NCBI GenBank assembly: GCA_009837685.1
Contig: VXTA01000277.1
Span: 1,847-8,787, forward strand
Length of the DNA: 6,941 bases
Reading direction: 5' to 3'
Source: Chloroflexota bacterium
GTDB taxonomy: Bacteria; Chloroflexota; Dehalococcoidia; Lucifugimonadales; Lucifugimonadaceae
The translations under genes were made by a program, and so were the position numbers. Positions within the stretch are counted from its first letter, which is position 1; each line of letters opens with the position of its first letter. This document shows positions 1 to 6,248 of the stretch, one piece after another. The notes below the pieces were generated by a model. It saw nothing but the letters and a program-made list of their open reading frames with translations. It did no database searches and was not told the DNA's origin.

Positions 1-1
1 G

Positions 2-247
2 TTTTCGTGGTCGCCTGACGGTGACCGTATCGCTTTTGAAGACCTCAGCAACATTTACGTTATGAATGCGGATGGAAGCGATGTTGTGCAGCTGACGGAC
101 GCCGATCTTCTCGTCCGTTTTCCTTCGTGGTCACCGGATAGCGAGCGTATCGCGTTCTTTTCGTACGATGATTTTGGGATCTACACGATGAATCCTGATG
201 GGAGCGGTGTTGAGCAGATTGGTGGGGGGTATATGCCTGCGTGGTGA
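2..247 (+). CDS. C-terminal fragment of a TolB/PD40-type beta-propeller protein
   Basis: This is the 3' end of a gene that enters from the left edge; the frame is open from base 2 to the TGA at 245-247, giving 81 residues. Two PD40 (WD40-like, PF07676) blades are visible: the first runs from SWSPDGDRIAF through NIYVMNADGSDVVQLTD, the second from SWSPDSERIAF through GIYTMNPDGSGVEQIGG. The protein ends in MPAW, the place where many PD40 proteins stop after closing the propeller, so the end looks natural. Such propellers are usually exported and act as binding scaffolds or sit beside peptidase or TonB-type domains; the N-terminal part that would decide is outside the window. It converges on the GH172 gene with 67 bp between the stops, and no strong hairpin terminator is seen there. 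The fold assignment is firm; the function is unknown. Confidence 0.85.
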   Translation, partial: FSWSPDGDRIAFEDLSNIYVMNADGSDVVQLTDADLLVRFPSWSPDSERIAFFSYDDFGIYTMNPDGSGVEQIGGGYMPAW

Positions 248-314
248 TGATCGGCGATGGATTGATGTGGCTCGACTGGTAGGAGCGAATATTCACGTCC
301 TTGGCGGCGAATCC

Positions 315-1403
315 CTACCTCGGATACCGCTCCTCCAACCCCGGCAACTCAGGAAACGCCGCATGCGGTGGACTCTGATACCAGTACGCAACCGACGCAA
401 TATCGTCAGCAAGCGGTTGAAACCGGCTATTCGGCTCCGGCCACCATCCCAGCGTCTGTATCGTCACCCGCAGATCCTCCTCGAACCGGATCGGGTCGAG
501 GACGTGCCATCGGTAAAGACTCCACTTCGGAGGACCATCACTCCCCGGATGCTTCAACGTATTCCCCACATAAGCCGTCGTATAGACCTCTGGAAACCCG
601 TAGCTCCCAAGGAAATAGTCCTCCGTCCCAGTCCCGCAGATCGTCGGAAACTCTTTATCGCCATCCATATAGAACTTGATCTCCCCCTCGCCGAACCAAC
701 CATCCGATAGCTGCGTCCAAGCCAAAAACGTCCCCACATACTGCCCCTGCCCCCGCACACCGTCCAAGATCGTGTAGTCCGGGTTCGACCTATCAGTAAC
801 CGCCCGACGCCACTGCGCGTGAAAATATCCCGCATTCTCCGGCACCTCCGACTCCGCATACGTGATCTGGTAGAAGAGCCGTAAATCCTCCTCCCACTCG
901 TTCGTAATCGTCACCCGAGCCCGACTCCGAAACGGCATCGGCCAGTAACAATTCAACGCCGATGTCGGATTGACCACCACCGCCAGCGAATTAACCGGAG
1001 CATAGAGATCATGCCCAACCGCGAAGAAATCCGTCAACGGCACTTCCACCGACGGCGTTGGGTCACCATCCCAATAGAACCGCAACACGCACCCACGTCC
1101 GCTCCCTCGCCACTCCCTTTGAGTCGTCATCCAAATATGCTGAATCACTCCCGACCCCTCGACATCCATCAATGTCGTGGTCTCCCCAGACCTCAACCAG
1201 ACATAAGGTCGCACCTTCCACCCCTGACCCAACGCTCGCGCCGGTGATGAAATCGACCACTCCTCGCTTTCCCGATCCGGCACCGCCATCCCGCCCTTCC
1301 CCTTCGCACCAGTAGGATTCTCCGCCGAAATCGAACGCGTCCGAGCACGCGACATCAAAGGCAAAGCCCCCAACCCTATATTCAATCCTGGCATCTGATC
1401 CAC
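315..1403 (-). CDS. Glycoside hydrolase family 172 (DUF2961) protein
   Basis: Complete 362-residue DUF2961/GH172 protein. Characterised members act on alpha-D-fructofuranosides, difructose dianhydride or D-arabinofuranosides; the substrate here cannot be read from sequence. Family features seen are the N-terminal LPLMSRARTRSISAENPTG segment (about residues 14-32), the acidic WFGEGEIKFYMDGD stretch (236-249) and the signature GTGTEDYF (257-264). Glu261 and Glu239 or Glu241 are the likely catalytic carboxylates, inferred from their spacing in the family. There is no signal peptide, so a cytoplasmic enzyme is likely. The start is GTG (complement of 1401-1403), because GAGGAG lies 8 nt upstream; the ATG three codons later is too far from it. 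The stop is TAG. The gene is divergent from the GGT-like gene across 157 bp and has no visible operon partner, transporter or sugar regulator in the window. Family call very sure, substrate unknown. Confidence 0.92.
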   Translation of the reverse strand: MDQMPGLNIGLGALPLMSRARTRSISAENPTGAKGKGGMAVPDRESEEWSISSPARALGQGWKVRPYVWLRSGETTTLMDVEGSGVIQHIWMTTQREWRGSGRGCVLRFYWDGDPTPSVEVPLTDFFAVGHDLYAPVNSLAVVVNPTSALNCYWPMPFRSRARVTITNEWEEDLRLFYQITYAESEVPENAGYFHAQWRRAVTDRSNPDYTILDGVRGQGQYVGTFLAWTQLSDGWFGEGEIKFYMDGDKEFPTICGTGTEDYFLGSYGFPEVYTTAYVGNTLKHPGSDGPPKWSLYRWHVLDPIRFEEDLRVTIQTLGWWPEPNSRFQPLADDIASVAYWYQSPPHAAFPELPGLEERYPR

Positions 1404-1411
1404 GGTGTCAA

Positions 1412-1417
1412 CTCCTC
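1412..1417 (-). promoter_or_regulatory. Ribosome binding site of the GH172 gene
   Basis: On the minus strand GAGGAG is followed by 8 nt and then the GTG at 1403. It decides the GTG start over the downstream ATG. Confidence 0.75.
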
Positions 1418-1548
1418 TTCCAGCGGTTTGTAAGAAATGGCGGTATTCGGTTCCCCGCGCATTCTGGAATCAGACGGTACTCTACTACGTAGCGAATGTC
1501 ACAACCTTATGGTTCAAAGACAACCTTGAGCTGCTCAGAACAAATACT

Positions 1549-1554
1549 AAGGAG
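1549..1554 (+). promoter_or_regulatory. Ribosome binding site deciding the GGT-like start
   Basis: AAGGAG stands 6 nt before the GTG at 1561. The frame stays open upstream to 1405, but that extra 52-residue stretch has no ribosome binding site and does not resemble a GGT N-terminus, whereas GTG 1561 starts just before the conserved region. Confidence 0.8.
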
Positions 1555-1560
1555 CATACC

Positions 1561-3327
1561 GTGACAAACTCCACCTCCCGCCCCGTCATCTATGGAACCC
1601 AAGGCGTCATCTCCAGCGGGCACTACCTCACTTCGATGGCTGGGATGCGCATGCTGCTCTCGGGCGGGAACGCTTTCGATGCCATCGTCGCCGCCGGTTT
1701 TGCCGCCGCGGTTACCGAGCCGATCGCTTCGTATTCGCTCGGGGCCGAAGGTGTTTTCATGCTGTATCACGCAGATAGTGGGGATCTGCTGTCGCTGAGC
1801 GGTCAGGGAACGGCACCTAACCGGGCTACGGTTGAGTGGTACCAGGATCAGGGGCACGATGCGATCCCGACTGGTCCAGGACCGGACGCGCATCTTTCGT
1901 TCACAGTTCCGGGCGTGGTCGCGGCGTTTCTGTCAATGCTCGAAAGGTATGGGACGAAGAGCGTCGAAGAGGTGCTTGCGCCTTCGATACAGTACGCCGG
2001 AGAGGGTATCCCTAACTATGAATACATGCTCAGGAGCATCGGCAACGAAAACACTAAGAAGCAGTGGGCGCAGTATCCGCCGGGTGGCACCGACGTATTC
2101 TACGACAGCGGTGCGGTTCCAGAGCCGGGCTCGCTTCTAGTCCAACCCGGAATGGCCAGCACTTTGCAAAAGCTTGTGGAGGCGGAGAAGACGTCTGAGG
2201 GTGATCGTGCAGAAGGCGTCCGCGCCGCGAGCGAGTGTTTTTACGAAGGCGAAGTGGCACAGATCATCGCAGAGTGTAGCGAACGGGTCGGTGGCATCCT
2301 CGACATGGACTCGCTCGCCGACTATGAGGCGAAGTACGAGACGCCGATAAAGACCAGCTTCCTAGGGCACGAGATACACGGTCAGCGCACTTGGACGCAG
2401 GGCGCGGTCTTGATGCAGTCTCTTAACATGCTCGAGAACATTGACCTGCGGTCGATGGGCCACAACTCAACCGCGTACATCCACACCGTCAGCCAAGCCC
2501 TCAATCTCGCCTTCGCTGACCGCCAGACATACTACGGCGACCCCGATTTCGCCGACGTACCGATCGAAGGTCTACTGTCAAAAGACTATGCCCGCGAACG
2601 TGTCAAGCTGATCGATCCAGGCCGCGCATTCCCCGAAACCCCAGATCCGGGCGACCCTTGGCGATATTCCAAGGTTTCACCCGCCAGCATGGGAGATGTC
2701 CCAAGGACAAAGGAGCCCGCCGCTTCCAGTGCCGCGAGCAGCGACGAAGTTGGCACCACGCACATCTCCGTCATCGACGGCGAAGGCAACATGGTCGCGG
2801 CTACGCCCTCTGGCGGTTCGTTCTCGAAATCGGTCTTCTTCCCCGAACTCGGATACGCGCTCAGCACGAGGATGGAGATGCTCAACTTCGTCGATGGTCA
2901 CCCCAACCGACTCGAACCGGGCAAGCGTCCTAGGACTACCCTGATCAACTTCATCGTATCTAAAGATGGTGTCCCGGTGATGACTGTCGGCTGTCCCGGA
3001 GGCGACCATCAAGCGCAGGCCAACTTGCAGCTCATATTGAATAGTCTCCTTTGGGGCATGAATCCGCAAGCCGCGGTTGAAGCACCACGCTTCGCCAGCA
3101 ACAATGTCGTCAACAGCTTTTACCCGCACTCCTACTTCCCGGGGCAGCTCGCGGTTGAACATGCGATACCGCAGAGCACACGCGACGAACTCTCTGCGAT
3201 AGGCCACGAGGTAATCGCCGTTGACGGTGCAGGAGTTGGTGCCACTGTTTCAACACGTGATCCTGACACCGGCGTGTTAGCATCCTCAGCCGACCCGCGC
3301 CGCGCCTGTTACGCCCTGTCTTGTTGA
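1561..3327 (+). CDS. Gamma-glutamyltransferase family protein (Ntn-hydrolase)
   Basis: 588-residue member of the gamma-glutamyltranspeptidase family (PF01019), made as a precursor that cuts itself into a large (about 1-398) and a small (399-588) subunit. The new N-terminal nucleophile is predicted to be Thr399 in GTTHISVIDGEGN, matching the TTHYSVVD start of the E. coli small subunit. Other landmarks are GGNAFDA (35-41), TVPGV (115-119), PGKRPRTTL and GCPGGDHQAQ (from 477). The PGKRP...PGGDxQ pattern fits the YwrD/acylase-like branch rather than the glutathione-degrading type. The Arg that grips the gamma-glutamyl carboxylate in classical enzymes (DFRExAP) is absent: here the segment reads SGQGTAP (80-86). 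There is no signal peptide, so the protein is probably cytosolic. The true substrate may be another amide. The start is GTG with AAGGAG 6 nt upstream. An FMN reductase-family gene follows after 45 bp on the same strand, probably in one transcript. Confidence 0.9.
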   Translation: MTNSTSRPVIYGTQGVISSGHYLTSMAGMRMLLSGGNAFDAIVAAGFAAAVTEPIASYSLGAEGVFMLYHADSGDLLSLSGQGTAPNRATVEWYQDQGHDAIPTGPGPDAHLSFTVPGVVAAFLSMLERYGTKSVEEVLAPSIQYAGEGIPNYEYMLRSIGNENTKKQWAQYPPGGTDVFYDSGAVPEPGSLLVQPGMASTLQKLVEAEKTSEGDRAEGVRAASECFYEGEVAQIIAECSERVGGILDMDSLADYEAKYETPIKTSFLGHEIHGQRTWTQGAVLMQSLNMLENIDLRSMGHNSTAYIHTVSQALNLAFADRQTYYGDPDFADVPIEGLLSKDYARERVKLIDPGRAFPETPDPGDPWRYSKVSPASMGDVPRTKEPAASSAASSDEVGTTHISVIDGEGNMVAATPSGGSFSKSVFFPELGYALSTRMEMLNFVDGHPNRLEPGKRPRTTLINFIVSKDGVPVMTVGCPGGDHQAQANLQLILNSLLWGMNPQAAVEAPRFASNNVVNSFYPHSYFPGQLAVEHAIPQSTRDELSAIGHEVIAVDGAGVGATVSTRDPDTGVLASSADPRRACYALSC

Positions 3328-3372
3328 GCGCCGCTCCTGACGCAGACCGAATCAATTAACGCAAGGAACAGC

Positions 3373-3930
3373 ATGAAAATCCTAGGAATATGCGGGAGCC
3401 TCCGAAAAGAGTCTTGGAACCTCAAACTGCTCAAGAACATGCTTGAGATAACCGCTACCAAAGGCGTTGACACCACCATCTTCGACCTCAATACCGTCCC
3501 GATGTTCCACCCGGACGTTGAAGCTCAAGGCATACCTGCCGAAGCCGAAGACTTCCGCGATGCCGTGCGGGATTCAGACGCCATCATCATCGCCTGCCCC
3601 GAATACAACGGATCCATGACCGCAACCCTCAAAAACGCAATCGAGTGGCTGTCCCGTCGCGGCAACCTGCTCACTGGCAAAATCTTCTTCATCATCGGCA
3701 CTGGACCAGGCCGCTCCGGCTGCCCCCGAATGCACATGCACGCCTCATACAGCATCGAGTCCGAAGGCGGCCACGTCCTCCACCAGCCCCGAGTCCTCCT
3801 ACCCCACGTCGCCAACTTCATGGACCAAGCCGGCAACATCACCGACCGAGAGGTAACCATGCTTCTAGATCAAGCCGCGGACACACTCATCTGGTTCACC
3901 ACTCAACTCGGCAAACCCATCGATCCGTAA
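3373..3930 (+). CDS. NADPH-dependent FMN reductase family protein
   Basis: 185-residue flavodoxin-fold protein of the FMN_red family (PF03358), which binds FMN and passes electrons from NAD(P)H to flavin, quinones, azo compounds or metals. The FMN phosphate-binding loop GSLRKESWN (8-16) and the isoalloxazine-side motif PEYNGS (76-81) followed by LKNAIEWLSR are clear. The third loop reads GTGPGRSGCPRMHMHA (109-124), with a Cys and two His residues in place of the more usual Gly/Ala run; the C-terminal GGHVLHQPRVLLP matches the family. The ATG is preceded by AAGGA with suitable spacing. It lies 45 bp after the GGT-like gene and is probably co-transcribed. Its last 28 bp, including the TAA, overlap the 3' end of cobQ on the other strand. 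Fold and cofactor are sure; the physiological acceptor is not known. Confidence 0.9.
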   Translation: MKILGICGSLRKESWNLKLLKNMLEITATKGVDTTIFDLNTVPMFHPDVEAQGIPAEAEDFRDAVRDSDAIIIACPEYNGSMTATLKNAIEWLSRRGNLLTGKIFFIIGTGPGRSGCPRMHMHASYSIESEGGHVLHQPRVLLPHVANFMDQAGNITDREVTMLLDQAADTLIWFTTQLGKPIDP

Positions 3931-5435
3931 ACAGCCGCAAAGTCGATGTGACAGCGAAGGTACGCGGCCAGCTTATCGAACTCGGCATCTTGGCTAAATG
4001 GCTCCGATTCAGCCAGCCCCTCGATCCCCTTCATCCGCGCTAGATTGTTGACCACGCGCTCAGTGAACTCCTCGTTCTTGAACAAATCGTGCATATACGT
4101 CCCAAACACACGCCCGGTGGCATCCGAATAACCAACAGTCCGATCCCTCTGCATCGATACCATCGACCGTGTCGCACCACCGCCAGATTCGCTAACTCCA
4201 ACATGAATCTCGTAACCTGACACTTTCACCCCGCTAGCCCCCGCAAGGAGTCCGCTATCAGCAACCACCGAGGCATCAGTCCGTACAGTCACTTTTTCGC
4301 CCACAAACTCCGTGTCAACATCCAAGATTCCGAGACTCCGCACCTCAGGACGATCCGACTCGATACCAAGCGGATCGCGGATTGTATTCCCCAGCATCTG
4401 CAAGCCAGCACATATCCCCATCAACGCGCGCCCATCCCATAAGTGACGCCTGATTTTGCTCTCGATGCCTGACGATCGAACGAACTCCAAATCCGCAACC
4501 GTCACCTTGGAACCCGGCAAAATCACCAGATCGGGATTACCAAATTCGGATGCCTCGCGAACATACCGAAGACGAACCCCACCGATGCGCGCCAGCGGAT
4601 CAAACTCATCAAAATTCGCAATCCGCGGCAACCCGATCACCGCGATCTCAACACGGTCGTCGCCACTATAAGAATCAGACCTACGCGCCTTCACAGGCGC
4701 ATCCTCTTCCGGAACATACACGTCCGTAAAGTACGGCACAACGCCGATAACATCGACACCCGTCAATTCCCTCAACTGGTCAAGGCCCGAACTCAATAAA
4801 CTCGCATCTCCACGGAATTTGTTGATGATGAATCCCTTCACCAACGCACGCTCCTCATCGCTGATCAAAGCATTCGTACCGTACAGCGAAGCAAATACCC
4901 CACCCTTGTCGATATCGCCGATGATGAATACCGGAGCGTCCGCATACAAAGCGACCGCCATGTTCACGATATCCCCAGCCCTCAAATTGATCTCGGCCGG
5001 ACTTCCCGCCCCTTCGATCACCACGATGTCGAATCGAGAACGTAACGAGTCAAGCGAATCCTTGATGTTCTGCCAAAGCACCTCTCGCCGCGTCATGTAC
5101 TCATAAGCCTGCAACTTGCCGGCCATCTTCCCCATCGACACGAGTTGTGCAGTTGCATTCCCTTCCGGTTTGACAAGCACCGGATTCATCTCCACTTCCG
5201 GTTCGATCCCCGCCGCATGAGCCTGCGCCACCTGCGCCCGCCCAATTTCGAGCCCGTCAGGAGTAACCCCCGAATTTCGCGACATGTTCTGCGCCTTGAA
5301 CGGCGCAACCCGATAACCGTCTTGAGCGAAAACCCGACAGAACCCAGTCACCAACAAGCTCTTACCCACGGAAGACCCAGTCCCCTGCAACATCACCACC
5401 TTCCCCATCGGTAGGGCATTTTCGCGGTGATTCAT
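3903..5435 (-). CDS. cobQ: Adenosylcobyric acid synthase (glutamine-hydrolysing)
   Basis: 510-residue cobyric acid synthase, which amidates four carboxylates (b, d, e, g) of adenosylcobyrinic acid a,c-diamide using glutamine and ATP in cobalamin synthesis. The N-terminal synthetase half has the P-loop GTGSSVGKS (18-26), PFKAQNMSRNSG (45-56), EGAGSPAEINL (141-151) and GDIDKGGVFASLYGT (173-187). The C-terminal class I amidotransferase half has the nucleophile Cys342 in GICAGLQMLG, GYEIHVG (408-414) and His449 in GTYMHDLF. Length is normal. The start is the ATG at 5433-5435, with AGGA 9 nt upstream. A frame extension to 5588 is rejected because it only translates the intergenic repeat (WIPFFAGMT). 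No cobalamin-riboswitch B12 box (GCCACTG) was found upstream, and no other cob gene is in the window. Its 3' end overlaps the FMN reductase-family gene by 28 bp. Confidence 0.97.
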   Translation of the reverse strand: MNHRENALPMGKVVMLQGTGSSVGKSLLVTGFCRVFAQDGYRVAPFKAQNMSRNSGVTPDGLEIGRAQVAQAHAAGIEPEVEMNPVLVKPEGNATAQLVSMGKMAGKLQAYEYMTRREVLWQNIKDSLDSLRSRFDIVVIEGAGSPAEINLRAGDIVNMAVALYADAPVFIIGDIDKGGVFASLYGTNALISDEERALVKGFIINKFRGDASLLSSGLDQLRELTGVDVIGVVPYFTDVYVPEEDAPVKARRSDSYSGDDRVEIAVIGLPRIANFDEFDPLARIGGVRLRYVREASEFGNPDLVILPGSKVTVADLEFVRSSGIESKIRRHLWDGRALMGICAGLQMLGNTIRDPLGIESDRPEVRSLGILDVDTEFVGEKVTVRTDASVVADSGLLAGASGVKVSGYEIHVGVSESGGGATRSMVSMQRDRTVGYSDATGRVFGTYMHDLFKNEEFTERVVNNLARMKGIEGLAESEPFSQDAEFDKLAAYLRCHIDFAAVYGSMGLPS

Positions 5436-5444
5436 AGCAATTAA

Positions 5445-5448
5445 TCCT
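5445..5448 (-). promoter_or_regulatory. Ribosome binding site deciding the cobQ start
   Basis: AGGA on the minus strand lies 9 nt before the ATG at 5435. The next in-frame ATG (5408), nearer to the P-loop, has no Shine-Dalgarno sequence. The 5435 start is therefore preferred, though 5408 would give a still functional protein nine residues shorter. Confidence 0.65.
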
Positions 5449-5494
5449 ATGACACGCGTTCCGAATTTCGCTCTATACGAGGTCAATGCAAAAC

Positions 5495-5662
5495 CCCTCA
5501 TCATTCCCGGGAAGGGACGTTTGCACAACCCTATCGTCATTCCCGCGAAGAAGGGAATCCACAGGGTGCTGGGATCAATATCGACCATTTTTCAGTTTGG
5601 ATGACTGGATGGGCATTCGTTCCGCCCGCTGAAGCCCCACCTTCGCGGAAATGACGATGGGG
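5495..5662. repeat. REP/MITE-like inverted repeat cluster between cobQ and the lipoprotein gene
   Basis: The segment at 5529-5550 (core CGTCATTCCCGCGAAG) recurs in inverted orientation at 5641-5662 with 20 of 22 bases matching, so the two arms bracket about 90 bp. The left arm contains a hairpin, ATTCCC-(8 nt)-GGGAAT (5539-5558). A further related partial copy in the same orientation, TCATTCCCGGGAAGGGA, sits at 5501-5517. Repeats of this type are common between genes in many bacteria, and when translated give the spurious WIPFFAGMT-like peptide seen here on the minus strand. No transposase is present, so this is either a REP-type element or a small non-autonomous element. Together with the promoter region downstream it fills the 378-bp gap 5436-5813, in which no gene is seen. 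Confidence 0.7.
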
Positions 5663-5734
5663 CGTAACGGTGACTTTTTCAAAGGTCTCGCCTGCGTGGG
5701 AACGCCGAAATCTCACATGATCCAAGGTTTTGCT

Positions 5735-5764
5735 ATGGCATCACAAACTGATACAACGTATCAT
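5735..5764 (+). promoter_or_regulatory. Putative sigma-70-like promoter of the AztD-like lipoprotein gene
   Basis: ATGGCA (5735-5740, 4 of 6 matches to TTGACA) is followed after 18 bp by TATCAT (5759-5764, 5 of 6 matches to TATAAT). It lies about 50 bp before the ATG at 5814. This was found by eye and not tested against chance. Confidence 0.35.
5749..5763 (+). promoter_or_regulatory. Palindromic operator candidate, Zur-like
   Basis: TGATACAACGTATCA is an inverted repeat with 6-bp arms (TGATAC / GTATCA) and a 3-bp centre. It overlaps the proposed -10 box, a classic repressor position. Its TGATA-N5-TATCA frame resembles the 7-1-7 Zur box known from cyanobacteria (TGATAATNATTATCA). The downstream gene encodes a protein resembling a zinc chaperone, which makes zinc control plausible, but the regulator is inferred only. 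Confidence 0.4.
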
Positions 5765-5813
5765 TTATGCATAACTTACACGACAACAATGGCCAATTGA
5801 CTAGGAGAACTTG

Positions 5814-6248
5814 ATGCTGAAAAGAATTGTCAAACCGCAGATTTTGGTGGTTTTTGCTTTGACCGTGGTTGCCATAGCGATGATCGGGTGTCAAAGCGAC
5901 GACACGACGCCGACCCCGGTTCCTGCTACGGAAATCGCCGCAATGGTGCGAGACGCCGTGCGGGAGGTATCTAGCGAGCTTGAGTCGAATCAAGCAGAAA
6001 TCGACCGCGAGGAGATCGCGCTGATAGTGGACTCGGCGGTGCAGGCGGCTGCGACCCAAACAGCCGATGAGATTGCGCAGATGGTGGACTCGGCGGTGCA
6101 GGCGGCTGCGGCACAAACAGCCGATGAGATTGCGCAGATGGTGGAAGCGGCGTTGCAGGCCGCTGCCGCACAAGCGGCCCTGGCGATGCCAACTACCCGG
6201 ATACATCGGTCGCCACTGATACCCCGACGGTTCAGGCGAGCGGCTTGA
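5814..6248 (+). CDS. Lipoprotein N-terminus with tandem-repeat helical stalk (frame lost before the AztD-like domain)
   Basis: As sequenced this frame gives 144 residues. It opens with a lipoprotein signal: MLKR, a hydrophobic stretch (about 9-24) and Cys26 in AMIGCQSDD, so the mature protein should be lipid-anchored outside the membrane. A short Thr/Pro linker (TTPTPVPATE) is followed by a degenerate helical segment from residue 40. Then come three 19-residue repeats (67-85, 86-104, 105-123) of the type EIAQMVDSAVQAAAAQTAD, which should form an amphipathic helix or coiled-coil stalk. After residue 123 the frame yields basic, unrelated sequence (AMPTTRIHRSPLIPRRFRRAA) up to TGA at 6246-6248, whereas the -1 frame continues as sensible protein. 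I therefore read this as the first part of one gene, broken by a 1-bp deletion near 6182. The ATG has AGGAG 6 nt upstream (5803-5807); the TTG at 5811 is too close to that site. Confidence 0.75.
   Translation: MLKRIVKPQILVVFALTVVAIAMIGCQSDDTTPTPVPATEIAAMVRDAVREVSSELESNQAEIDREEIALIVDSAVQAAATQTADEIAQMVDSAVQAAAAQTADEIAQMVEAALQAAAAQAALAMPTTRIHRSPLIPRRFRRAA
6012..6182 (+). repeat. Three in-frame 57-bp tandem repeats
   Basis: Units lie at 6012-6068, 6069-6125 and 6126-6182. Units 1 and 2 agree at 52 of 57 bases, units 2 and 3 at 47 of 57. Each encodes 19 residues of the EIAQMVDSAVQAAAAQTAD type. The near-identity suggests recent duplication and a locus able to change copy number by slippage. The reading frame break falls right at the end of unit 3. 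Confidence 0.9.

Noticed and set aside
245..315. Possible frameshifted further PD40 blade after MPAW, since the next frame reads DDRRWIDVARLVGANIHVLGG
   Set aside because: The spacing to NIHVL is suggestive, but PD40 proteins often end at this Trp position, the likeness is weak, and the GH172 stop follows at once.
1485..1492. CTACGTAG palindrome in the gap between the GH172 and GGT-like genes, as an operator
   Set aside because: Eight bases of symmetry are easily met by chance and no convincing promoter hexamers flank it.
1405..1560. N-terminal extension of the GGT-like frame (to a 640-residue protein)
   Set aside because: There is no ribosome binding site at 1405. The extension is not GGT-like and covers the whole divergent promoter gap, while GTG 1561 has AAGGAG at good spacing.
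5436..5588. N-terminal extension of cobQ (to a 561-residue protein)
   Set aside because: It translates the intergenic CGTCATTCCCGCGAAG-type repeat into WIPFFAGMT, a common spurious peptide. The CobQ homology begins around 5408, and AGGA supports the start at 5435.
5436..5813. Cobalamin riboswitch or RNA gene upstream of cobQ
   Set aside because: No B12-box GCCACTG-like sequence or matching fold was found on the minus strand; the only structure is the inverted repeats.
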